NCBI GenBank assembly: GCA_040226215.1
Contig: JAVKFF010000102.1
Span: 1-13,357, forward strand
Direction of reading: 5' to 3'
DNA: 13,357 nucleotides
From: JAVKFF01 sp040226215
GTDB lineage: Bacteria; Pseudomonadota; Alphaproteobacteria; DSM-16000; Inquilinaceae
Each line of letters begins with the position of its first letter. Positions within the stretch are counted from its first letter, which is position 1. A program made the translations under genes and the position numbers. Positions 1 to 6,204 of this stretch are shown here, piece by piece. Under the pieces are notes generated by a model, which was not told the origin of the DNA, ran no database searches, and saw only the letters and a list, made by a program, of their open reading frames with translations.

Positions 1-52
1 CTCGGGCGGACGCCGACTGGGATCCGGCCGGCGCGCCCCGAACCGGACGCCG

Positions 53-94
53 GTCAGGCGCCTGACGGGCATCGATCAGACAGACGCCCGTCAG
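53..94 (-). terminator. Inverted repeats at the 3' end of the small membrane-protein gene
   Basis: Two inverted repeats adjoin the stop codon. A 9-bp pair, CTGACGGGC at 62-70 and GCCCGTCAG at 86-94, overlaps the stop. Just beyond it is a perfect 14-bp palindrome, GTCAGGCGCCTGAC, at 53-66. The two overlap and could form alternative structures. No T-run follows on the minus strand, so intrinsic termination is uncertain. Confidence 0.3.
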
Positions 95-267
95 ACAAAG
101 GAAATCAGCAGCGCGATGAAGATCACCGCGATGGCCGCCACGGAAGCGGCGAGCACCCAGCGCATGCGGTGCAGCTCGATGCCCTGCTTCGCCTGACGCG
201 GCGGCACCTCCGGGCCTTCCTGGTCGTCATGCCTGGTCTTCTCGTAATCGTCCGATCGTGCGTTCAT
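91..267 (-). CDS. Small single-pass membrane protein, hypothetical (58 aa)
   Basis: A 58-residue ORF on the minus strand with a good ribosome binding site, AGGAGG nine bases before the ATG at 267. Residues 1-35 are hydrophilic and charged, rich in D, E, K and R. Residues 37-58 form one strongly hydrophobic helix (WVLAASVAAIAVIFIALLIS) that runs almost to the C-terminus. The topology seen is therefore a short soluble N-terminal tail on a C-terminal membrane anchor. I do not recognise the family and assign no function. The composition change from charged to hydrophobic and the strong Shine-Dalgarno make a real gene more likely than a chance ORF in this GC-rich DNA. A hairpin overlaps its stop codon. 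Confidence 0.7.
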   Translation of the reverse strand: MNARSDDYEKTRHDDQEGPEVPPRQAKQGIELHRMRWVLAASVAAIAVIFIALLISFV

Positions 268-372
268 CGATCCTGCCCTCCTCGGGCTCCGTGTGGGTTC
301 TTCAACGGGATGTCCGCGGCAACGTTCCGCCGCGTGTGACGTTGTTGCCGAAACGATGCCCCGGAAATGTCC

Positions 373-428
373 GGCCCGTGTCGCTCGGCCCGTGTCGCTC
401 GGCCCGCGCCGCTCGGCCCGTGTCGCTC
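373..428. repeat. 14-bp tandem repeat, four copies
   Basis: The unit GGCCCGTGTCGCTC occurs head to tail at 373-386, 387-400, 401-414 and 415-428, followed by a partial fifth unit. Copies 1, 2 and 4 are identical; copy 3 differs at two positions (GGCCCGCGCCGCTC). A 14-bp period is not a multiple of three, so it does not encode a peptide repeat. Confidence 0.9.
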
Positions 429-464
429 GGCCCCGGGAGAAGCTGAGCCGGGGAAGCAGACCCG

Positions 465-516
465 GGACGATCAGGCCGGACGATCTGGCGGGACGATCAG
501 CCGGGACGATCAGGCG
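465..516. repeat. 13-bp tandem repeat, four copies
   Basis: The unit GGACGATCAGGCS is repeated at 465-477, 478-490, 491-503 and 504-516. Divergence is one or two bases per copy (for example GATCTGG in copy 2). The period is not a multiple of three, so the array is non-coding. Confidence 0.85.
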
Positions 517-863
517 GGCCGTCTCGTCCTGCCGCGCCGGTCGCCGGGGCTGCCGGCGCCGGCTGACACCCTCGGCCGGGCACCCGCGCCTCCCGGCCGC
601 TGGCCGGCCCGATCCCCTCTCGGCCCAGAGCTGGCACCAACTTCTCTAGGCCAAGGGCCGGCCCGAAACCGGTGAAGAGGCGGGCGATGCGGTCGCACGA
701 CGGCGATCCGGGTGCTGAAGGCGACTGACGCCCCACCGCCCCGCCATGCTCTACCTCGGTCGTCAGCGGGTGATGTCAACCCTGACCGCGGGCCGGCGCC
801 GGCGGTGTGCCGCGGACCGGGCCCGCCATCCGAACCACCAGACGCCTGACGCCCCAAGAGCGA

Positions 864-892
864 TTGACCCCCTCCCCCGGCTCGGGTAGTTT
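864..892 (+). promoter_or_regulatory. Candidate sigma-70-type promoter for the tRNA-Thr
   Basis: TTGACC at 864-869 is a 5/6 match to the -35 box. After 17 bases it is followed by TAGTTT at 887-892, a weak -10 match. The predicted transcript start would lie about 45-50 bases before the tRNA. Support is by position and the -35 box only. Confidence 0.35.
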
Positions 893-946
893 CCGCGCCG
901 CCTCGGGCCCGACGCCGCCGCAAGAGCCAGCGTCCGGCCCGCACAT

Positions 947-1021
<75 letters not shown>

Positions 1022-1239
1022 TTTGGGCCGGCGGCCAGTCAACGATCCGGCGGTTGGCGGGCCGGTCGGCTGTGCGCGCCGGCACTGCATGCCGCCCGCC
1101 GGCGATGCCATCCTTCGTTCCATCTCCCCGACCCGGCCGGCCGCGGCGACGCCCGTGGCCGGGTTGCCTGACCCCGGGATGCGTGAGCCGGCGGCGATGC
1201 CGGCACCGCGTGCCCCGACACAGATCAAGGAGATGCATC

Positions 1240-1419
1240 ATGACCAGGAAAACAGGACGGCTCACGCTGCCGGCAGCGGCCTTCATGGCCGCGGCGCTGG
1301 CGGTCCCGGCAGCCCCTGCGGCGTTCGGGATCTCGGCGGACAACCTCGCCGGGCAACCGGTGGAGCTGCGCGGGATCTCGGTGCCGCTGCCGCCGCCATC
1401 GATCTTCTGGATGCCTTGA
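1240..1419 (+). CDS. Small putative secreted protein (59 aa), hypothetical
   Basis: A 59-residue ORF with AAGGAG at 1227-1232, seven bases before the ATG. The N-terminus has the layout of a signal peptide: positive residues MTRKTGR, then a hydrophobic alanine/leucine stretch to about residue 25, and small residues (PAAPAA) suitable for signal peptidase I near residue 27. The mature part would be only about 30 residues, ending in a proline-rich PLPPPSIFWMP tail. No family is recognised. The strong ribosome binding site and signal-like N-terminus argue for a real gene; the short length and the GC-rich background argue for caution. Its stop lies 10 bases before a tandem hairpin array that would form its 3' untranslated region. 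Confidence 0.55.
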   Translation: MTRKTGRLTLPAAAFMAAALAVPAAPAAFGISADNLAGQPVELRGISVPLPPPSIFWMP

Positions 1420-1880
1420 ATTGACCCCCGGAGGTGCGCTTCGGCGCACCTCCACCGAAATCCCGGTGCGCTTCGGCGCACCTCCACCGAAAATCCCGGT
1501 GCGCTTCGGCGCACCTCCGCCGAAATCCCGATGCGCTTCGGCGCACCTCCACCGAGCATCCCGGTGCGTCTCGGCGCATCGCGGCAGGCGCTGTGGCGGC
1601 CGGACCGGGGTACCGCGCCGCCGGCCGGGCGTGCCGGACTACCCTGGCCATCCCGCGGTCCGGGTCGAGAGAATCCTGTTACCGGCGGGCCCCTTAACCT
1701 ATTTTGGTCTGGTGCGCCCGGTGGCGGTGATAGGCAGTGACGCAGTCGTGCGGGCATTGCCGGATGGGCGCCGCCATGCGGCCCGACCCCGCGCACCACG
1801 GCCGCCGGAGAGCGTGCGGCGCGGCGGTGCGGAACGCGATCGCCGAGACGAGTGCCGCAACGGGCTCAGGGTGCGGGCGT
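1420..1880. other. Intergenic region holding the hairpin array and the upstream region of the Crp/Fnr gene
   Basis: Apart from the hairpin array, 1581-1880 shows no gene that I can support. An AT-richer island at 1690-1710 (TTAACCTATTTTGG) includes TATTTT at 1700-1705, a possible -10 box without a convincing -35. The frame of the Crp/Fnr gene stays open upstream to about 1737, but that stretch translates to low-complexity, cysteine-scattered sequence unlike the family. Confidence 0.5.
1430..1580 (+). repeat. Tandem array of five hairpins with C(UUCG)G tetraloops
   Basis: Five head-to-tail units start at 1433, 1465, 1498, 1530 and 1563, a period alternating 32 and 33 bases. Each core is GGTGCGC-TTCG-GCGCACC followed by a linker of the type TCCACCGAAATCCC (14 or 15 bases). 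Copy 1 has a perfect 10-bp stem (1430-1439/1444-1453). Copies 2 and 3 have perfect 7-bp stems (1465-1482, 1498-1515). Copy 4 has one A-C mismatch (1530-1547). Copy 5 (1563-1580) is degenerate, with TCTCGG in the loop. The loop TTCG closed by C-G is the exceptionally stable RNA tetraloop only when read from the plus strand. The alternating period breaks any reading frame, so the array is not a protein repeat. Confidence 0.9.
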
Positions 1881-2690
1881 ATGGAAACGGGACGTGAGGG
1901 AGTGAAGCACGAACGGACCTCGGCGTCTGACGCCGCGATGCAGGAATTGGGGCTGCGGCGCCTCAGCCACGCCATGGGGCTGGACGGGGACGAGGCCGAG
2001 GCCATCGCCGCCGCCTTCGGACCGGTGCGCCACTACCCGCGACAGACGCCGATTTTCGAGGCCGACCATCCCTGCGGATCCCTGTCGCTGCTGCTGGACG
2101 GCTGGGCGCAGAAATACGCGGTGCTGAGCGATGGCCGGAAGCAGATCTTCAGCTTCGAGCTGCCGGGCGAGCTGGTCGGCCTGAGCCATCTTCACACCCA
2201 GCTGGCGCGCTACACCTGTGAGGCCGTTACCGACTGCGTGGTGCTGCCGACGACGATCGACCACTTCATGGCGGTCGTCGACCGGCATCCGAGCATCGCG
2301 CCGAAGCTGCTGCTGGTCGAGGAGCGCAAGTCGCGCATACTGCATGCCCACATGGTGAACATGGGCCGGCGGACGGCGCAGGAATCCCTGGCCCATCTGG
2401 TGCTGGAGCTGGAAGCCCGGCTGCGCAAGCTGGGCGCGGTCGAGGGTGGGAGCTACGCGCTGCCGCTGACCCAGAGCCACCTGGCCGACGCGCTCGGCAT
2501 CACCGAGGTGCACGTCAACCGCTCGATCCGCGCCCTGCGCAAGCTGGGGATGATCGATGTCGGTCGCGGCCGGGTGATCATCCGCAGCCAGGACGGGGTG
2601 CGCGACTTCGCCCATTTCGACGCGGACTACCTCGATACCGACCGTCGCGACGTCGGCGGCGGCTCGACGGGCGACGGGCACGGCGCCTGA
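1881..2690 (+). CDS. Crp/Fnr-family transcriptional regulator
   Basis: A 269-residue protein with the two-part Crp/Fnr layout. Residues about 48-140 form the cyclic-nucleotide-binding-type beta-roll (TPIFEADHPCGSL, FELPGELVG). A long dimerisation helix spans about 140-185. A C-terminal winged helix-turn-helix follows at about 194-235 (LPLTQSHLADALGITEVHVN, then RSIRALRKLGMI). Cysteines occur at 65, 113 and 119 but not in the N-terminal cluster that binds iron-sulfur in true Fnr, and the cAMP-contact residues of Crp are not evident, so the ligand is unknown. The ATG at 1881 is chosen because it gives a family-like length; the Shine-Dalgarno is weak (AGGG), and GTG 1902 is an alternative. The C-terminal tail is Gly/Asp-rich. 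No obvious target gene adjoins it. Confidence 0.9.
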   Translation: METGREGVKHERTSASDAAMQELGLRRLSHAMGLDGDEAEAIAAAFGPVRHYPRQTPIFEADHPCGSLSLLLDGWAQKYAVLSDGRKQIFSFELPGELVGLSHLHTQLARYTCEAVTDCVVLPTTIDHFMAVVDRHPSIAPKLLLVEERKSRILHAHMVNMGRRTAQESLAHLVLELEARLRKLGAVEGGSYALPLTQSHLADALGITEVHVNRSIRALRKLGMIDVGRGRVIIRSQDGVRDFAHFDADYLDTDRRDVGGGSTGDGHGA

Positions 2691-2693
2691 ACA

Positions 2694-2723
2694 CTGCCGG
2701 CGCGCTGCAAGCACGCGCGGCAG
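2694..2723 (+). terminator. Hairpin after the Crp/Fnr gene
   Basis: CTGCC (2694-2698) pairs with GGCAG (2719-2723), and GCGCG (2700-2704) pairs with CGCGC (2714-2718), with a single bulged G at 2699 and a 9-base loop. It begins four bases after the stop codon. No T-run follows, so it is a weak terminator candidate or an mRNA-end structure. Confidence 0.4.
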
Positions 2724-2864
2724 GCGCGCGGAACGCGTGCCGGGCCGCCGGCCATGACCGCGTCATCTTCCGGCCTATCTTCCCTGCCACAGTCGGGAAC
2801 TGACAGGCCAGCGGCGGCCGCCCCAGGAGGACCGCCGCGCCAATGGAGGAAAGGAGGCCCTGCC

Positions 2865-4118
2865 ATGCCTCGAGCGAAACCGCTTGCCCCAGCGCTGACC
2901 GCAGCGTCGCTTCTCGCGGCCGTGGCGCTCGCCACCACGCCGGCGGCCGGCCAGGACATGGAGGACGTAGTCACCGGCATCGTCGGCGGCATCATCAACG
3001 AGACGCTGTTCGGCCGGCCGAACACGCCGCTTGGACCGCTGGTGCCCGGCAATCCGGGGTTTCCGGGAAATTCGGGCTTTCCGGGCAATCAGGGCAACCA
3101 GGGCTGGCCGGGCCAGCCGAGCTATCCCAACTATCCCAACGGCCCAGGCTATCAGGGCAACCCGTTCTGGCAGCCCGCACCGCCCTATCCCGGCGGCTAT
3201 GTTACGGGGCCGCCGACGCAGATCGTGCCGGTCAACCCGGCCGCCGCCGCGGAACCGGCGATCAACGCCACGCAATGGCTGGCGATCCAGCAGCGGCTGA
3301 CGGCGCTGGGCCACCAGCCGGGGCCGATCGACGGCATTCCGGGCGGGCGCACGCGCGAGGCGGTCGAGCGCTTCCAGGCGGCGCGGGGCGAGGCGGTGAC
3401 CGGCTATCTGACGGCCGCGCAACAGGCGGCCCTGCTGGCACCGCCCGAGCCCGCCGGGGAGGCGCCGACGACGACGCCGGGCGCGCCCGTGCCCGGCAAG
3501 AACCCCGCCACGCCGACGCTGCCGGGCATGGAACCCGACTACTACCAGGCGCTCTATGCCGAGTTCCGCGCCTATGACTGCGCCCTGCGCGAGGAGGAGA
3601 TCGGCGAGTTCATCACCAAGCGCGGCGGCGACCAGGGCGAGGTGCAGGCCTTCATCGCCGACCTGGAGCGCGGTGGCCATCTCCGGCCGGGCGCCGGGGA
3701 GACGCTGGTGCTCTCCGGCCTCGGCGGCTGCGGCGAGACCGCGGCGGCACCCGCCGGCTGGCGCGCGGACATTCAGCCCAATGGCCAGGGCAGCGCCTTG
3801 GTTGAGACCGCGGCCGGCAGTTTCCGGCTGGATTGCGGCAATGCCGGGCTGTTCTCCCCGGCGATCGACGTGCCGGTGGCGACGCCGCCCCAGGCGGTGG
3901 TCGAGATCCGGGTGGACGGCCGCCCGGTGGGCAGCCTGCCGGTCGCCTGCGGCAATGGCGGCTGCGCCGGCGGGGTGATCGAGGATGGCGGCGTGATCGC
4001 CGCCCTGCGCGGCGGCGGCACGGTCAGCATCGGCGGCCTGTCCCCGGAGCCGGTCGCCTTCCCCCTCGCCGGCTCGAACGACGCCATCGCCACGCTGGCC
4101 TGCGCCCACTTCTACTGA
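2865..4118 (+). CDS. Exported protein with a peptidoglycan-binding domain and a Gly/Pro/Asn-rich linker
   Basis: A 417-residue protein. AAGGAGG lies seven bases before the ATG at 2865. An earlier in-frame ATG at 2754 would put a non-signal sequence in front, so 2865 is chosen. Residues 1-29 are a signal peptide (hydrophobic LTAASLLAAVALA, small residues near TPAAG). Residues 30-55 contain GIVGGIINETLFG. Residues 57-112 are a low-complexity linker with PGNPGFPGN / GFPGNQGNQG repeats and aromatic YPNYPNGP units. Residues about 133-192 fit a PG_binding_1 domain (LAIQQRLTALGHQPGPIDGI, then RTREAVERFQAARG and TGYLT). A proline/threonine linker leads to an unrecognised C-terminal region (225-417) with six cysteines (239, 289, 324, 362, 367, 412) that could form disulfides. 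It is probably periplasmic or cell-wall-bound. The function beyond cell-wall binding is unknown. Confidence 0.85.
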   Translation: MPRAKPLAPALTAASLLAAVALATTPAAGQDMEDVVTGIVGGIINETLFGRPNTPLGPLVPGNPGFPGNSGFPGNQGNQGWPGQPSYPNYPNGPGYQGNPFWQPAPPYPGGYVTGPPTQIVPVNPAAAAEPAINATQWLAIQQRLTALGHQPGPIDGIPGGRTREAVERFQAARGEAVTGYLTAAQQAALLAPPEPAGEAPTTTPGAPVPGKNPATPTLPGMEPDYYQALYAEFRAYDCALREEEIGEFITKRGGDQGEVQAFIADLERGGHLRPGAGETLVLSGLGGCGETAAAPAGWRADIQPNGQGSALVETAAGSFRLDCGNAGLFSPAIDVPVATPPQAVVEIRVDGRPVGSLPVACGNGGCAGGVIEDGGVIAALRGGGTVSIGGLSPEPVAFPLAGSNDAIATLACAHFY

Positions 4119-4154
4119 GCGGCGGGTGAGCGGCGGGGCCGACCGCCAACGATG

Positions 4155-4183
4155 CTGACAGGCGGCTGGCGCGGCCGTATAGT
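4155..4183 (+). promoter_or_regulatory. Sigma-70-type promoter of the marR-GNAT gene
   Basis: CTGACA at 4155-4160 matches the -35 consensus in 5 of 6 positions. After exactly 17 bases, TATAGT at 4178-4183 matches the -10 consensus in 5 of 6. The predicted start of transcription is near 4190, about 36 bases before the first candidate ATG (4226). Confidence 0.6.
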
Positions 4184-4197
4184 TGCCGGTGTCAACT
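4181..4197. promoter_or_regulatory. Candidate MarR-type operator overlapping the -10 box
   Basis: The inverted repeat AGTTG (4181-4185), 7 bases, CAACT (4193-4197) overlaps the end of the -10 box and the predicted transcription start. MarR regulators commonly bind such TTG...CAA-type palindromes and repress their own genes. Assignment to the gene product encoded just downstream is inference. Confidence 0.45.
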
Positions 4198-4222
4198 GAA
4201 TGCATTGCGACCGGCAAGCGAT

Positions 4223-4267
4223 ACCATGCCCAGCGACACCATGCCCGGCGACACCATGCCCGGCGAC
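4223..4267 (+). repeat. 15-bp tandem repeat carrying three in-frame start codons
   Basis: Three 15-bp units ACCATGCCC(A/G)GCGAC at 4223-4237, 4238-4252 and 4253-4267 encode T-M-P-(S/G)-D. Each unit has an in-frame ATG (4226, 4241, 4256), so unit copy number sets the number of alternative starts. Copies 2 and 3 are identical, and copy 1 differs at one base. Confidence 0.9.
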
Positions 4268-5242
4268 CCGCCCCAGATCGATCCCGGCCAGAAGGTTTCC
4301 GGCCAGCAGGTTTCCGGCCAGCAGGTTTCCGGCCAGATCGCGGCCGTGCGCGCCTTCAACCGCTTCTACACGCGCCAGATCGGGCTGCTGAACCGGGGCC
4401 TGCACAGGACGAGCTATCCGCTGACCCAGGCGCGGGTGCTTTGGGAACTGGCGCATCGCGACGGGCTGGCGGCGGGCGGCCTGGCGGCGGAGCTGGGCAT
4501 CGACCCCGCCCATCTGAGCCGCATTCTCAAGCGCTTCGTCGACAACGGGCTGGTCGCGCGCGCGCCGGCGGCGGAGGACGCGCGCAAGAACGTGCTGGCG
4601 CTGACCGGCCGGGGACGGGCGGAATACGCGATGCTGCGGCAGGCGGCGATCGCCGAGGCCGACGCGCTGCTCGCACCCCTGCGGCCGGCGGACCGGGACC
4701 GGCTGGTCGGCGCCATGGACACCGTCAGAAGCATCCTGAGCGCCGCGCCGGAAGAACGGCGGGAGGCCTATCTGCTGCGGCCGCTCAGGGTCGGCGATCT
4801 CGGCTGGATCGCCCACCGCCAGGGCGTGCTCTATGCCGAGGAGCATGGCTGGGACCAGACCTTCGAGGCACTGGTGGCGGAGATCCTGGCCGGTTTCGTG
4901 AAGAATTTCGATGCGGCCGGCGAGCGTGCCTGGATCGCCGAGCGTGACGGCCGGATCGTCGGCAGCGTCTTCGTCGTCAGGGCCAGCGACGAGGTCGCCA
5001 AGCTGCGCCTGCTCTACGTGGAGCCCGCGGCGCGGGGGCTGGGCATCGGCGGCCGGCTGGTGGCGGAGTGCATCCGCTTCGCCCGCGCCAAGGGTTACCG
5101 GACCCTGACCCTGTGGACCAATGACGTGCTGACCGCCGCCCGGCGCCTCTACGAAGCCGCGGGCTTCCGCCTGGTCGACCAGGCGCCGCACCACGCCTTC
5201 GGCAAGGACCTGGTGGGGCAGAACTGGGCGCTGGACCTGTGA
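4226..5242 (+). CDS. MarR-family regulator fused to a GNAT N-acetyltransferase
   Basis: A 338-residue fusion. Residues about 38-178 form a MarR winged-helix domain: TSYPLTQARVLWELAHRDGL, then LAAELGIDPAHLSRILKRFV (recognition helix region) and the wing with EDARKNVLALT. Residues about 185-335 form a GNAT acetyltransferase, with the acetyl-CoA loop ARGLGIGGRLV at 269-279 and the closing LYEAAGFRLV at 308-317. The N-terminal ~36 residues are low-complexity tandem repeats (three TMPGD-like units, three VSGQ units). The start is ambiguous: in-frame ATGs at 4226, 4241 and 4256 lie inside the first repeat and none has a strong Shine-Dalgarno. MarR-GNAT fusions are a known architecture; the acetylated substrate is unknown. 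The stop adjoins the next gene's GTG directly, so the DMT transporter is probably co-transcribed and translationally coupled. Autoregulation through the upstream operator is likely. Confidence 0.9.
   Translation: MPSDTMPGDTMPGDPPQIDPGQKVSGQQVSGQQVSGQIAAVRAFNRFYTRQIGLLNRGLHRTSYPLTQARVLWELAHRDGLAAGGLAAELGIDPAHLSRILKRFVDNGLVARAPAAEDARKNVLALTGRGRAEYAMLRQAAIAEADALLAPLRPADRDRLVGAMDTVRSILSAAPEERREAYLLRPLRVGDLGWIAHRQGVLYAEEHGWDQTFEALVAEILAGFVKNFDAAGERAWIAERDGRIVGSVFVVRASDEVAKLRLLYVEPAARGLGIGGRLVAECIRFARAKGYRTLTLWTNDVLTAARRLYEAAGFRLVDQAPHHAFGKDLVGQNWALDL
4292..4336 (+). repeat. 15-bp tandem repeat encoding (K/Q)VSGQ
   Basis: Three units (A/C)AGGTTTCCGGCCAG at 4292-4306, 4307-4321 and 4322-4336 encode KVSGQ, QVSGQ, QVSGQ. 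Copies 2 and 3 are identical at the DNA level, including codon choice, which points to recent duplication by slippage. The array lies just before the MarR domain. Confidence 0.9.
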
Positions 5243-6163
5243 GTGGCCAGGGCTGAGCCGGTGATCGCGGGCGCCGAGCGGCTGGGGCTGGCCGCGGCCG
5301 CCGCCACCGGCTTCCAGGTCGGCGCCGCCCTGGTGGCGACCCGCTTCATCGGCGGCGAGCTTGGGCCGATCACGATCGCGCTGCTGCGCTATGGCATCGG
5401 TGTCCTGTGCCTTGTGCCCTTCGCGGCATCGCTCCGGCGCCTCGACATGCCGGCCCGCGACCTGGCGGCGATCCTGGCGCTGGGTATCGCCCAGTTCGGC
5501 GTGCTGGTGGCGCTGCTCAATTTCGGTCTCATCCACATCCATGCCAGCCGGGCCGCCCTGCTGTTCGCGACCTTCCCGATGCTGACCATGCTGCTGGCCT
5601 GGGCGCTCGGCCGCGAGGCGCTGACACGCGCGAAGACAATGGGCGTGACGCTGACCCTGGCGGGCGTGGCGATCACCCTGGGCGAGGGCGTGTTGCAGTG
5701 GCGCGGCGGCGCGGAATGGCTCGGTGCCGCCGCGGTCCTGGGCGCGGCGCTCAGCGGCGCGGTCTGCGCGGTGTTCTACCGGCCCTATCTGGAACGCTAC
5801 CCGACCCTGCCGATCGGCCTGCTGGCCATGCTGGGTGCGGTGGTCTTCCTCGCTCTCCTCTCCCTCGGCGAGAGCCCGGTGGCGCTGACCCTGGCACTGG
5901 ACTGGCCGGGCTGGCTGGCGGTGATCTTCATCGGCCTGTCCAGCGGAACCGGATACCTCCTCTGGCTGTTTGCACTGAAGCACGCCTCGCCGACCCGGGT
6001 GACCGTGTTCCTGGCGCTCAGCCCGCCCACGGCAGCGCTGGGCGAGGCGGCGCTGCTTGGCGAGGTTCCGGGCTGGGGCACGCTGGCCGGCATGGTGGCC
6101 GTCGCCGCCGGTATCCGGATCGCCACCAGGGCGCAGCGGCTGCCGGTTGCCGTCCCGCCATAG
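5243..6163 (+). CDS. DMT-superfamily (EamA) transporter
   Basis: A 306-residue, very hydrophobic protein with about ten predicted membrane helices in two EamA-like halves (roughly residues 12-145 and 155-297). Family-typical features are GPITIALLRYGIGVL in the first half, the helix ending before LGREALTRAKTMGVTLTLAG, and LSPPTAALGEAALLGEVPGW near the end. Length matches the family (about 300). The GTG at 5243 follows the stop of the MarR-GNAT gene with no gap; GTG 5261 is an alternative start, and neither has a strong Shine-Dalgarno. It probably exports a metabolite or drug-like compound from the cytoplasm under control of the upstream regulator. The substrate cannot be read from the sequence. 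Confidence 0.9.
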   Translation: MARAEPVIAGAERLGLAAAAATGFQVGAALVATRFIGGELGPITIALLRYGIGVLCLVPFAASLRRLDMPARDLAAILALGIAQFGVLVALLNFGLIHIHASRAALLFATFPMLTMLLAWALGREALTRAKTMGVTLTLAGVAITLGEGVLQWRGGAEWLGAAAVLGAALSGAVCAVFYRPYLERYPTLPIGLLAMLGAVVFLALLSLGESPVALTLALDWPGWLAVIFIGLSSGTGYLLWLFALKHASPTRVTVFLALSPPTAALGEAALLGEVPGWGTLAGMVAVAAGIRIATRAQRLPVAVPP

Positions 6164-6204
6164 GCGCGGCGCGGTCATCGACCGCGACCCGGGCCGGTCG
6201 GACA

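Larger units (their letters stand above)
268..946. other. Gene-free GC-rich region with short tandem repeats
   Basis: About 680 bases without a credible gene. Open frames exist on both strands but are low-complexity R/A/P/G-rich translations without ribosome binding sites, overlapping each other in several frames. Visible structure is limited to two tandem-repeat arrays (373-428 and 465-516), an inverted repeat CGGCAAC (317-323) / GTTGCCG (344-350) upstream of the minus-strand small membrane-protein gene, and a candidate tRNA promoter near 864-892. Confidence 0.6.

Noticed and set aside
497..944. Minus-strand open frames in the gene-free region
   Set aside because: They overlap each other in different frames, run through the tandem repeats, lack ribosome binding sites and have no recognisable motifs.
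1430..1580. The hairpin array as a CRISPR array
   Set aside because: The units are directly adjacent with nearly identical linkers. There are no unique spacers and no cas genes.
1421..1697. The hairpin array as a coding repeat (FGAPPPK-like on plus, RRCAEAH-like on minus)
   Set aside because: The alternating 32/33-base period shifts the reading frame from unit to unit, so no frame gives a continuous repeat, and no ribosome binding site precedes these frames.
1737..1880. Upstream start for the Crp/Fnr gene (about 48 extra residues)
   Set aside because: The added sequence is low-complexity and unlike the family, and the ATG at 1881 already gives a slightly long family member.
4132..4147. GGCGG/CCGCC inverted repeat after the peptidoglycan-binding gene as a terminator
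   Set aside because: The stem is only 5 bp, no T-run follows and it is not distinguishable from chance in such GC-rich sequence.
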